From: Clostridia bacterium | GTDB lineage: Bacteria; Bacillota; Clostridia; Christensenellales; CAG-917 | Direction of reading: 5' to 3' | NCBI GenBank assembly: GCA_017618055.1 | Contig: JAFZVB010000010.1 | Span: forward strand, 95,631-128,147 | DNA length: 32,517 bases | Shown: piece by piece, positions 16,101-23,699 of the stretch | Layout: the number at the start of each line of letters is the position of its first letter | Numbering within the stretch: the stretch's first letter is position 1 | Position numbers and translations under genes: made by a program | Notes under the pieces: model-generated | What the model was told of the DNA's origin: nothing | Database searches by the model: none | What the model saw: only the letters and a program-made list of their open reading frames with translations

Positions 16101-17336
16101 TTACATACCTACTTCATTATTCTTTTTATCCATTAATGCTTTAACTTTGATGGATAATCCAAAGAGATTTATGAAGCCTGCTGAATCTGCTTGGTTATAA
16201 ACCTCATCTTCGTTAAATGTTGCAAAGTCTTCGTTATACAATGAATATTTGCTAGTTAAACCTGCTTTTATGATATTTCCTTTATATAACATAAGCTTTA
16301 CTTCACCTGTTACATTTTCTTCTACTTTATCTACAAATGCTTGTAATCCTTCACGCAATGGTGTGAACCATTTTCCAAAGTAAACAAGCTCTGCATATTG
16401 CTCTGAAACTAATTTCTTATAATGTGCTGTATCTCTATCTAGTGTTATAGTTTCAAGTGCTTGGTGCGCCTTATAAAGAATAGTCCCACCAGGTGTTTCA
16501 TATAGTCCACGAGACTTCATGCCAACCAATCTGTTCTCTACTATATCTGCAAGTCCTATTCCATTTTCTCCACCAATTTTGTTAAGTGTTGTTACCATAT
16601 CTACACCATTCAATTTCTTTCCATCTAGTGTTACCGGTACACCCTTTTCAAAACCTATTGTTATAAATGTTGGTTTGTCTGGTGCTTGAATTGGAGAGAC
16701 ACTCATTTCCAAGAACCCTTCTTTTTCATATTGAGGCATATTAGATGGATCTTCTAAATCTAATCCTTCATGTGAAAGATGCCATAAGTTCTTGTCTTTG
16801 GAATAGTTTGTCTCACGACTTATCTTAAGAGGTATGTTGTGCGCTTCTGCATAATCTATTTCTTCTTCCCTGGACTTAATGTTCCAAATACGCCAAGGAG
16901 CAATTATCTTCATGTCTGGAGCAAATGCTTTAATTGCAAGTTCAAAACGGACTTGGTCATTACCCTTTCCTGTACATCCATGACATATTGCATCTGCTTT
17001 TTCTGCAAGTGCTATTTCTGCAAGTTTCTTTCCAATTAAAGGACGCGCAAAAGAAGTACCAAGTAAGTACTCATCTTCATATACAGCACCAGCTTTAAGA
17101 GTTGGGTAAATGTAATTTTGTACAAATTCCTCTTTAAGATCTAATATTATTAATTTGCTTGCACCAGTTTTAATTGCTTTTTCTTCTAAACCGTCTAATT
17201 CTGTTCCTTGTCCTACATCTGCACTAACTGCAATGATTTCAGGATTGTTATAATTTTCTTTTAACCAAGGAATAATAATGGATGTATCTAATCCGCCAGA
17301 ATATGCTAATACTATTTTTTTGATCTCGTTTGCCAT
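16101..17336 (-). CDS. argG: Argininosuccinate synthase
   Basis: Joins citrulline and aspartate, using ATP, to form argininosuccinate. The N-type PP-loop is [11 protein letters not shown] (residues 8-18). Family blocks include [15 protein letters not shown] (about 118-132) and the [10 protein letters not shown] region near residue 275. At 411 residues it is full length. GAGGT lies 8 nt before the ATG. It forms a two-gene operon with argH and has a good promoter whose spacer contains a TATACA/TGTATA inverted repeat, consistent with arginine control by an ArgR-type repressor (inference). Confidence 0.97.
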   Translation of the reverse strand: MANEIKKIVLAYSGGLDTSIIIPWLKENYNNPEIIAVSADVGQGTELDGLEEKAIKTGASKLIILDLKEEFVQNYIYPTLKAGAVYEDEYLLGTSFARPLIGKKLAEIALAEKADAICHGCTGKGNDQVRFELAIKAFAPDMKIIAPWRIWNIKSREEEIDYAEAHNIPLKISRETNYSKDKNLWHLSHEGLDLEDPSNMPQYEKEGFLEMSVSPIQAPDKPTFITIGFEKGVPVTLDGKKLNGVDMVTTLNKIGGENGIGLADIVENRLVGMKSRGLYETPGGTILYKAHQALETITLDRDTAHYKKLVSEQYAELVYFGKWFTPLREGLQAFVDKVEENVTGEVKLMLYKGNIIKAGLTSKYSLYNEDFATFNEDEVYNQADSAGFINLFGLSIKVKALMDKKNNEVGM

Positions 17337-17372
17337 AATTACATACCTCGTAATTTATATAATGTATTAGTA

Positions 17373-17401
17373 ATGATATACACATTATTGTATAAAGTCA
17401 A
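17373..17401 (-). promoter_or_regulatory. argGH promoter
   Basis: Minus-strand TTGACT (17396-17401), 17-bp spacer, TATCAT (17373-17378). The transcript would start near 17366, about 30 nt before the argG ATG. Confidence 0.75.
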
Positions 17402-17490
17402 CAATAAATCGCATAAATATTAAGTATTTTTAAATATTTTTGTATATTTTATACATTTTTTATGCAATTTGCATATTTTTATGCATAAAA
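17377..17490. promoter_or_regulatory. Cluster of palindromes at and upstream of the argG promoter, candidate ArgR sites
   Basis: Four inverted repeats lie in 114 bp. TATACA-N6-TGTATA (17377-17394) overlaps the -10 box and fills the spacer. TGTATA-N3-TATACA is at 17441-17455, TATGCAA-T-TTGCATA at 17461-17475, and TTTTATGCATAAAA at 17477-17490. ArgR/AhrC boxes are AT-rich palindromes of about 18 bp that occur in clusters (family knowledge), so these are candidates. Some of this is the expected result of AT-rich sequence. Confidence 0.45.
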
Positions 17491-17551
17491 TAAAGGATAG
17501 AAGCAAATTCTACCCTTTTTAACACTGCAATTTTTTCTTTTATTTATTGTA

Positions 17552-18070
17552 TTATTTATAGATGTTATTTCCCTTTAAATCAAAGGCAACTATAACTGGA
17601 AGTTTCTCTAATTCAAATCTATAAACTGCTTCTGTACCGTATTCTCCAAAGCAAATTAAATCTACCTTTTTAATGCACTTTGCACTTAATGCACCTGCAC
17701 CACCTATGGCAGCAAAATATATTGCCTTGTTATTCTTTAATGCGTCTTGAACATCCTTAGATACATTGCCCTTTCCAATGATTCCCTTTAGACCATTGTT
17801 AAGAAGTGGTTCAACAATTCCATCCATTCTTTTAGATGTTGTAGGACCAGCTGATGTTATCTTTCCATCTTTAAATGTTGGACCAACATAGAAAATAGTT
17901 TCTCCATTAATATCTACTGGGAGTTTCTCTCCACTATCTATTATCTCTTTTAATTTCTTAACAGCTTTATCTCTTCCTGTAATTATGGATCCAGTTAAAT
18001 ATACTGCATCTCCACAGTTTAATGATTCTATATCTTTTTGTGTAAGAGGAAGTTTGATTTCTTTAGTCAT
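17552..18070 (-). CDS. fumB: Class I fumarate hydratase, beta subunit
   Basis: C-terminal (beta) part of the oxygen-sensitive [4Fe-4S] fumarase, which interconverts fumarate and malate. The 172 residues include VYLTGSIITGRDKAVKKL, VDINGETIFYVGPTFK, TSAGPTTSKRMDG and GKGNVSKDV, typical of the swivelling beta domain of FumA/TtdB-type enzymes. Its start overlaps the stop of the alpha gene, so the subunits are translated together. L(+)-tartrate dehydratase is a close alternative, because the two cannot be separated confidently by eye. The arg neighbourhood, which yields fumarate, favours fumarase. Confidence 0.9.
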   Translation of the reverse strand: MTKEIKLPLTQKDIESLNCGDAVYLTGSIITGRDKAVKKLKEIIDSGEKLPVDINGETIFYVGPTFKDGKITSAGPTTSKRMDGIVEPLLNNGLKGIIGKGNVSKDVQDALKNNKAIYFAAIGGAGALSAKCIKKVDLICFGEYGTEAVYRFELEKLPVIVAFDLKGNNIYK

Positions 18071-18903
18071 TAGAATACTACCTCCTCTTTTCTCATTGCA
18101 TTACATCCAAAGTTAATAGCCACTGGAAGACCTGCAATATGTGTTGGATATTTCTCTATATGTACTGCTAAAGCAGTAATATTTCCACCAAAGCCAGAAG
18201 CACCTATGCCTAATTCGTTAATACGAGCCTTTATTTCGCCCTCTAACTCATTTAGTTCTTTATCTTGATTAATGCTTCCAATTTCTCTTAAAAGTCCGTG
18301 CTTGGCCATTTCAATAGCTTTCTCTGGCGTTCCACCAATACCTACTCCAACAACATAAGGAGGACAAGGACATGCTCCAGCACTCTTTGCTGCATCTACA
18401 ACAGCCTCTACCACACCTTTCTTTCCAACAGATGGAAGAAGCATATATAGTTTTGTCATATTCTCTGCACCAAAACCTTTTGGAAGGAACTCTATTTTTA
18501 GTCCTTCTCCGTCTACAATATTATAATGAATAATTGCTGGGGTATTACCTTTTGTATTTTCTCTACTTAATGGATCTAAAACACTATTTCTTAATCCGTT
18601 TGAATATGCCTTAAATACTGCATTATTAATTGCATTAGTTAAACTGCCTTCAATATGAACATCTTGTCCAAGTTCAACAAAAAAAACTGCCATACCTGTA
18701 TCTTGGCAAATAGGTACGCTTTCATTCTCTGCTATATCTGCATTTTCTAATAATACATCCATAGCAAATTTGCATCTTGAGGATGTTTCTTGTTTTTGTG
18801 CTTTAGCAATTGCATCTTTAACGTCTCTTGGAAGTATAGTGCAAGCCCTTGTTATAATGTCTGTTAATTTTTTCTCGATATCTAATGCATTAATTGTTCT
18901 CAT
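18070..18903 (-). CDS. fumA: Class I fumarate hydratase, alpha subunit
   Basis: The N-terminal (alpha) subunit holds the [4Fe-4S] cluster. The Cys ligand blocks are visible: VPICQDTGMAVFF, AGACPCPPYVVGVGIGG, and INFGCNAMR at the C-terminus. I set the start at the ATG at 18903 (277 residues, MRTINALDIEKKL), which matches the family. An in-frame GTG 111 nt upstream would add a hydrophobic, tyrosine-rich stretch unlike any fumarase and overlap the promoter of tRNA-Arg. No Shine-Dalgarno sequence precedes the ATG, and the best promoter predicts a transcript starting almost at the ATG, so the message may be leaderless. It overlaps the beta-subunit gene. Confidence 0.92.
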   Translation of the reverse strand: MRTINALDIEKKLTDIITRACTILPRDVKDAIAKAQKQETSSRCKFAMDVLLENADIAENESVPICQDTGMAVFFVELGQDVHIEGSLTNAINNAVFKAYSNGLRNSVLDPLSRENTKGNTPAIIHYNIVDGEGLKIEFLPKGFGAENMTKLYMLLPSVGKKGVVEAVVDAAKSAGACPCPPYVVGVGIGGTPEKAIEMAKHGLLREIGSINQDKELNELEGEIKARINELGIGASGFGGNITALAVHIEKYPTHIAGLPVAINFGCNAMRKEEVVF

Positions 18904-18910
18904 AAGAACA

Positions 18911-18939
18911 ATGTTACAGCAAATTAAACAAAGGTGCAA
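18911..18939 (-). promoter_or_regulatory. Putative fumarase promoter with almost no leader
   Basis: Minus-strand TTGCAC (18934-18939), 17-bp spacer, TAACAT (18911-18916). Transcription would begin about 7 nt later, at or next to the ATG at 18903. Confidence 0.5.
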
Positions 18940-18976
18940 GTAGTAACTGAAAAGTATGCGCCAATAATTAAAATAG

Positions 18977-19006
18977 TTGACATAAAACGACTTAAAGCAA
19001 TATAAT
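18977..19006 (+). promoter_or_regulatory. tRNA-Arg promoter
   Basis: Perfect TTGACA (18977-18982) and perfect TATAAT (19001-19006) with an 18-bp spacer, ending 18 nt before the tRNA. Confidence 0.88.
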
Positions 19007-19024
19007 GCTTTCACAATATTATAT

Positions 19025-19101
19025 GCGCCGTTAGCTCAATTGGATAGAGTGTTGGTCTACGGAACCAAAGGTTAGGGGTTCGACTCCCTTACGGCGCGCC
19101 A
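19025..19101 (+). tRNA. tRNA-Arg, anticodon ACG
   Basis: A 77-nt cloverleaf with encoded CCA. The acceptor stem is GCGCCGT / ACGGCGC, the D stem starts GCTC, the anticodon stem is TTGGT / ACCAA around loop CTACGGA, and the T arm is AGGGG-TTCGACT-CCCTT. The discriminator is G. The anticodon ACG (A34 expected to be deaminated to inosine) reads CGN arginine codons. It has its own promoter and terminator, so it is a single-gene unit. Confidence 0.97.
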
Positions 19102-19102
19102 G

Positions 19103-19131
19103 ACCAAGAGAAATCTTGGTTTTTCTTTTTT
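19103..19131 (+). terminator. Terminator after tRNA-Arg
   Basis: ACCAAGA, a GAAA tetraloop, TCTTGGT, then a run of T broken once by C. It begins 2 nt after the CCA end. Confidence 0.92.
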
Positions 19132-19165
19132 ATATTTGGTATTATAAAAAAAAGGAGATTGGACT

Positions 19166-19603
19166 ATGGGAAAATTGTATATTTATTTTAGCGTATCAGG
19201 CAACGGAGAATTAGTGGCAGAAAAGATGAAAGAAAAGCAATATGATATTGTTAAGGTTATTCCTAAGAAAAAACTTCCTAAATCATTCTTTGCTTTAATA
19301 ATGAAAGGCGGATTTCTTGCCGGAATTAAAAACAAAATGAAAATAGAAGACATTAATGTGGATTTCTCTCAATATGAAGAAATAGTTATTGGCTCCCCTA
19401 TTTGGAACGGAAGAATAACTCCTCCAATCAATACTGTTATTGCAGATGAGAATATAAAAGATAAAATCACAGCATTTGTTTTATATGCAGGCGGTGGACA
19501 AGCACCTAAATCAATAGAGAGAATCAATAAAGAATTCCCTGATGCAACAATAACAATTTTAAAGGAACCAAAGAAGTATCCTGAAGAATTAGAAAAACTT
19601 TAA
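19166..19603 (+). CDS. Small flavodoxin-like protein
   Basis: A 145-residue flavodoxin-fold protein. YIYFSVSGNGELVAEKM near the N-terminus replaces the usual (S/T)xTGNT phosphate-binding loop of FMN, and IVIGSPIWNGRITPPI near residues 73-88 is the second FMN-contacting loop typical of flavodoxin_4-type proteins. A Lys-rich segment (IPKKKLPKSFFALIMKGG) lies between. It probably carries FMN and acts as a low-potential electron carrier or quinone/iron-linked reductase; the partner is unknown. AGGAG lies 8 nt before the ATG. It follows the tRNA terminator and precedes a bidirectional terminator, so it is expressed alone or by read-through. Confidence 0.82.
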   Translation: MGKLYIYFSVSGNGELVAEKMKEKQYDIVKVIPKKKLPKSFFALIMKGGFLAGIKNKMKIEDINVDFSQYEEIVIGSPIWNGRITPPINTVIADENIKDKITAFVLYAGGGQAPKSIERINKEFPDATITILKEPKKYPEELEKL

Positions 19604-19626
19604 TCGACATTTAAGACATATAAAAA

Positions 19627-19657
19627 GCAGCACCATTACGATGCTGCATTTTTTATT
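19627..19657. terminator. Bidirectional terminator between flavodoxin and hypA
   Basis: Stem GCAGCA / TGCTGC with a 9-nt loop. It is followed by ATTTTTTATTTT on the plus strand and by CTTTTTA on the minus strand, so it can end both the plus-strand flavodoxin gene and the convergent minus-strand hyp operon. Confidence 0.8.
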
Positions 19658-19674
19658 TTAAGTACTTTTATGTT

Positions 19675-20019
19675 TTACACGACTTCTATGGATTTAATTT
19701 TGATTTCATCGCCTGTAACTAGGTAGGTATTCATACTTCCACAATGAGGACACTTCTTAGCGAACTCAACGGTTCTATATGTTCCCTTGCAGTCTCTACA
19801 GTATGTCATACCCTCTAGTATGATAAGCTCTAATTCTGCATCCTTAAGGTAGTTGGTCTTTTTCTTTGCCCAATTAAAAGCATCTGTAAATAGATCTGGT
19901 ATAACTGTAGATACCTCACCTATTTCCATAATCACTTTTGTGACTTTCTCTACCTTACTTTCTGCAGCAACGTTATCTACTTGTTCGATAACATTCATTA
20001 CTATTCCTAGTTCGTGCAT
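19675..20019 (-). CDS. hypA: Nickel chaperone HypA
   Basis: Delivers Ni(II) to [NiFe]-hydrogenase, and in some species urease, together with HypB. The 114 residues start MHELGIV, where His2 and the N-terminus bind nickel. The zinc site is CRDC near residues 74-77 plus CPHC near 90-93. Length and layout are typical. It starts 2 nt after the stop of the flavoprotein gene, so it is the last gene of the operon oxidoreductase - hypB - Fe-S flavoprotein - hypA and ends at a terminator. No nickel enzyme is seen in the window, so its client is elsewhere. Confidence 0.95.
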   Translation of the reverse strand: MHELGIVMNVIEQVDNVAAESKVEKVTKVIMEIGEVSTVIPDLFTDAFNWAKKKTNYLKDAELELIILEGMTYCRDCKGTYRTVEFAKKCPHCGSMNTYLVTGDEIKIKSIEVV

Positions 20020-20021
20020 AA

Positions 20022-22946
20022 TTACTTAGCTGCCTTCTTTTCAGCTTTCTTTGCTTTCTTATATGCCTTACGTTTCTTTGCCATTTCTTTTGCTTCTTCA
20101 GAACCGCTATTTGCAATAATCTTGAATGCACGTTTTGTTGCATACTTGAGTAATGCTAATACTTTGTCATCACCATTACGCATGTCTGTACATTCTGGAT
20201 GATCTCTATAGAGGTGAATTGCATCGAATTGACACTTTGTTGTACAAAGTCCACAACCAATACACTTATTTGGATCTACATATGAAGCACCACAAGATAA
20301 GCAACGAGATGTTTCAATCTTAACTTGTTCTTCTGTAAGAGTTAAGTGTGCATCCTTGAATGATGTCTTATGATCGATTGTTGCATCCATTCCTGCTTCT
20401 TGTCTTCCAGCTTTGTCGTAGTCTGGGAATGTAATATCATCCTTATTTAATGGAGTATATTGTCTTCTGTTTCTACCGATTGTTGGATGTGCATTTGGAC
20501 GTACATGACGATGTAAGCTTTCTGCTGCTTCATGACCTGCTGCAATAGCATCAATAACAAACTTAGGACCTGTGTAAACGTCACCACCAACAAAGATATC
20601 TGGATCGTCTGTTTGATATGTGAACTTGTCTGCAACTGGATAATTACCGTGCCAGAACTTAACTTTTGTTCCTTCAAGTAATTTGCCCCATTCGATTGCT
20701 TGACCAATTGCGAATACAATCTTGTCTGCTTTAACTTCCATTGTCTCATTCTCATCATATGCTGGTGAGAACTTACCTGTTTCTGGATCGATTGTTCTTA
20801 AGCACTTCTTGAAGATAATGCCTGTTACTTGGCCTTTATCATTTACAAGAACTTCCTTTGGACCCCAAGCATTGCAAATTTCAACGTTTTCTTCGAGAGC
20901 TTCTGCAACTTCTTCTTTGCTTGCTGGCATTTCTTCTCTTGTTTCAAGAGAGAACATCTTAACTGATTTTGCATTTAATCTATGTGCATTTCTTGCACAG
21001 TCAATAGCAACGTTACCACCACCAACAACTACAACATCTCCTGTGAAGTCTTTTCTGTCTTCATAGTTCTTTCTGAGATATTCTACTGCGATGTCTGTTC
21101 CTTCTGCTGTATCATTTGCAACACCAGGTCTTCTTCCGCCTTGGCAACCAATTGCAATATAGAATGCTTTGTATCCTTCTGTTTTGAGTTGTTCTATTGT
21201 GATATCCTTACCAACTTCTACTCCGGTCTTAATCTCTGCGCCAAGTTGTCTAATAACATCTATTTCTGCTTCGATAACGTCTTTTTCAAGTTTGTAACTT
21301 GGGATACCATATGTTAACATACCACCGAGTTTCTTATTCTTTTCGAATACTGTTGGTTTGTAACCCATTTCTGCAAGATAATATGCTGCTGATAATCCAG
21401 CTGGACCACCACCGATAATAGCAATCTTTTCATCGAATTCTCCAACTAAGGATTGAACAACTTTTTCTGGTACATAACGGTCTTTAGAATTTAATTCTAA
21501 ATCTGCTACGAATTTCTTAACTGCATCGATTGAAACTGGTGCATCAATCTTGCCTCTTGTACATTCTGCTTCACAACGTTTATTACATACTCTACCACAA
21601 ACACTTGGGAATGGGTTTTCTGTCTTAATCATTGCGAGAGATTCACGATATTTTCCTTGTTTTGCAAGGTCTAAATATGCTTGAATTGGTACATGTGCAG
21701 GACAAGCTGCTTTACATGGTGCACTACCTTTGTCATAAGTATTAGACTTAACTTGGTTATCTCTGTAGTCTTCATCCCATGCATATTCGCCCCACTTAAT
21801 TGCATCTGGAAGTGGAACATGCTTATATTTAACTTCGTTTCCTGCTTTGTCGCAAAGTTTTTGTCCTAACTTAACAGCACCTGCTGGACAAATTTCTACG
21901 CACTTTCCACAAGCAACACACTTCTCTTTTGTGACCTTTGATGTGAATGAACTTCTTGAAAGGTATGGTGTGTTGAATAACATTGATGTTCTTAATGCGT
22001 TACAAATTTTTACATTACAGTTACAGATATCGAAGATGTGTTCTGAACCGTCAATGTTTGTGATTTGGTGAACATATCCGTTCTTCTCTGCTGCTTGGAA
22101 GATTTCAAGTGCTCTTTCTTTTGTAATATAGTGTGCACGTTTTGTTTCTACTGCATAGTCTGCCATATCACCTAATTGGACACACCAATCATTGATATCG
22201 TCTGTACAACCATCTCCAAGAACTGCACGTGAAGCACGACATGAACAAATACCAGCTGCAATATGTCCTTCATATTTTTCAAGCCAGTATGAAATGTGTT
22301 CAAGGTCTACTGATTCATTCTTTGCGTCAATTTTTTGATCTAATGAGATTTGTTTAACTGCTGCATCTGCATCATTAATTGCTTTTTCAACTGGGATAAC
22401 GTGCATACCAATTCCCATACCACCTGGTTGAACCATTTGTGTGATATTTGCAAGAGGTATGAATGTCATTCTTTCGAAGAAAGAAGTAACTGCTGGATTC
22501 TTTGCGATTCTGTCTTCTGATGAATTGAATAATTCTGCTGAACCTGGTACGAAGAATGGTACACGATATCTCTTGGTTCTTGGGAAATTCTTTTCATCTT
22601 TTATTGGATGATTGTGGTCATAACGGTCACTGTAGTCATATTCAATAATTCCAATATAGGACATATCATCGAATATTTTTTGTAAGTCAATTGCTTCGTA
22701 ATTTGGGAACATCTTGAGTAATTCTTCGAATGTGTAGAACTTACGAAGTTTCATTTTGTTACAAATGTCTACCATTTCTGGAGTAAGAACTTCTCTTAAA
22801 CCCCAATACTCTGGATGATCTGCTTTAACACCAAGCAATTTGTGTGGAACTACGTCAGTGATTTTTTGACCAAGTTTGCAGTATGCCTTTTGGACATCTT
22901 TCTCATTTTGGTACTTACTGATAATCTTATCGTTCTGTTTTGGCAT
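20022..22946 (-). CDS. Large Fe-S flavoprotein with GltD-like NAD(P)H oxidoreductase core
   Basis: A 974-residue multidomain redox protein. Residues 1-340 form an unnamed domain with a Cys-rich part (GICSCRASRAVLGDGC and CNCNVKIC), then a ferredoxin site (CVACGKCVEICPAGA, near 349). The GltD-like section begins near 415 with CKAACPAHVPIQ and CGRVCNKRCEAEC, which bind 4Fe-4S clusters. The FAD site is IIGGGPAGLSAAYYLAE near 515 and the NAD(P) site is VVVGGGNVAIDCARNA near 640. Near 880-905 another ferredoxin motif appears (CIGCGLCTTKCQFD). The tail is very Lys/Ala-rich. This core occurs in glutamate synthase small subunit, NfnB and related electron-transfer proteins (family knowledge). With hypA 2 nt downstream and hypB 15 nt upstream, a role as electron partner of a nickel enzyme is a fair guess. 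It is not glutamate synthase, because no large subunit is present. Confidence 0.85.
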   Translation of the reverse strand: MPKQNDKIISKYQNEKDVQKAYCKLGQKITDVVPHKLLGVKADHPEYWGLREVLTPEMVDICNKMKLRKFYTFEELLKMFPNYEAIDLQKIFDDMSYIGIIEYDYSDRYDHNHPIKDEKNFPRTKRYRVPFFVPGSAELFNSSEDRIAKNPAVTSFFERMTFIPLANITQMVQPGGMGIGMHVIPVEKAINDADAAVKQISLDQKIDAKNESVDLEHISYWLEKYEGHIAAGICSCRASRAVLGDGCTDDINDWCVQLGDMADYAVETKRAHYITKERALEIFQAAEKNGYVHQITNIDGSEHIFDICNCNVKICNALRTSMLFNTPYLSRSSFTSKVTKEKCVACGKCVEICPAGAVKLGQKLCDKAGNEVKYKHVPLPDAIKWGEYAWDEDYRDNQVKSNTYDKGSAPCKAACPAHVPIQAYLDLAKQGKYRESLAMIKTENPFPSVCGRVCNKRCEAECTRGKIDAPVSIDAVKKFVADLELNSKDRYVPEKVVQSLVGEFDEKIAIIGGGPAGLSAAYYLAEMGYKPTVFEKNKKLGGMLTYGIPSYKLEKDVIEAEIDVIRQLGAEIKTGVEVGKDITIEQLKTEGYKAFYIAIGCQGGRRPGVANDTAEGTDIAVEYLRKNYEDRKDFTGDVVVVGGGNVAIDCARNAHRLNAKSVKMFSLETREEMPASKEEVAEALEENVEICNAWGPKEVLVNDKGQVTGIIFKKCLRTIDPETGKFSPAYDENETMEVKADKIVFAIGQAIEWGKLLEGTKVKFWHGNYPVADKFTYQTDDPDIFVGGDVYTGPKFVIDAIAAGHEAAESLHRHVRPNAHPTIGRNRRQYTPLNKDDITFPDYDKAGRQEAGMDATIDHKTSFKDAHLTLTEEQVKIETSRCLSCGASYVDPNKCIGCGLCTTKCQFDAIHLYRDHPECTDMRNGDDKVLALLKYATKRAFKIIANSGSEEAKEMAKKRKAYKKAKKAEKKAAK

Positions 22947-22961
22947 AAAAGTAACTCCTTT

Positions 22962-23636
22962 TTATTTTGTTTTTATGTTTTGTATTTTTGTTTTGAAATA
23001 ATCTACTACCTCATCTATTCCATCCCCTAGTTTTGCAGATATTGGTATAACAAATGATTTCTCATTTCTATAACTAATGTTTTGTTTTACCTTATCCAAA
23101 CTAAAGTTGAAATATGGTAGTGTATCGATTTTGTTTATTAGAACAAGCTCGCACTTTTGGAAAATAAGAGGATATTTCAATGGCTTGTCATCCCCTTCTG
23201 GCACAGAAAGAATCATCATGTCTAAGTGTGCTCCGGTATCGTATTCCGCTGGGCAAACCAAGTTCCCAACATTTTCCAAAAATACGATATCTACGTCATC
23301 CAATCCAAGTTCTGTTAACCCTTGTGTAGTCATCCCTGCATCCAAATGGCACATTCCACCAGTATGTAATTGAATGGACTTGCATCCTGTTTCTTTGGCA
23401 ACCTTAACAGCATCTACATCAGAGTCTATATCAGCTTCCATGATTCCTACACGATAGAACTTTGAGAGTTCCTTGATAACGGAAATTAATGTTGTTGTTT
23501 TTCCAGCACCTGGAGAAGACATTACATTAACTAAAAAAACGCCTTTGTCCTTCAAATATAAACGAAGGGCATCTGCTTCTTTATCGTTCTCTTCAAAAAC
23601 GCTCTTAGATAGGACTATTGTTCTAACTTCTTTCAT
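22962..23636 (-). CDS. hypB: Nickel-insertion GTPase HypB, copy 1
   Basis: SIMIBI-class GTPase that drives nickel transfer to the hydrogenase precursor with HypA. The P-loop is SSPGAGKTTT (about residues 40-49). The G-domain metal site includes GGMCHLD with C96-H97, matching the Cys-His pair of other HypB proteins. EADIDSDVDA and VPEGDDKPLKYP are strong family blocks, and NKID is the G4 guanine-binding motif. The N-terminus lacks the His-rich nickel-storage stretch and the CxxCGC motif of some HypBs. It is 224 residues, the same as the second copy at 25271-25945, and the two look identical at over half of core positions by eye. Confidence 0.94.
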   Translation of the reverse strand: MKEVRTIVLSKSVFEENDKEADALRLYLKDKGVFLVNVMSSPGAGKTTTLISVIKELSKFYRVGIMEADIDSDVDAVKVAKETGCKSIQLHTGGMCHLDAGMTTQGLTELGLDDVDIVFLENVGNLVCPAEYDTGAHLDMMILSVPEGDDKPLKYPLIFQKCELVLINKIDTLPYFNFSLDKVKQNISYRNEKSFVIPISAKLGDGIDEVVDYFKTKIQNIKTK

Positions 23637-23653
23637 TAACCTTCCTATTTAAA

Positions 23654-23686
23654 TGTAGGACTCCCACACAAAGTGGAAATCCTACA
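23654..23686 (-). promoter_or_regulatory. Long hairpin just upstream of hypB copy 1
   Basis: A 14-bp stem (TGTAGGA plus TTTCCAC, paired with GTGGGAG plus TCCTACA, with two G-U pairs) and a 5-nt loop. It lies between the oxidoreductase stop and the hypB ribosome site, with no U run after it. It may set the ratio of upstream to downstream message, or act as a processing site. Confidence 0.55.
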
Positions 23687-23699
23687 CAAATATTTATTT

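Noticed and set aside
18904..19014. A 37-residue N-terminal extension of the fumarase alpha subunit from a GTG start
   Set aside because: It is unlike any fumarase, rich in Tyr and Cys, and overlaps the promoter of the divergent tRNA-Arg; the ATG at 18903 matches the family.
20022..22946. Glutamate synthase small subunit (gltD)
   Set aside because: The core is GltD-like, but the protein is twice the usual length, carries extra ferredoxin domains, and lacks a nearby large subunit.
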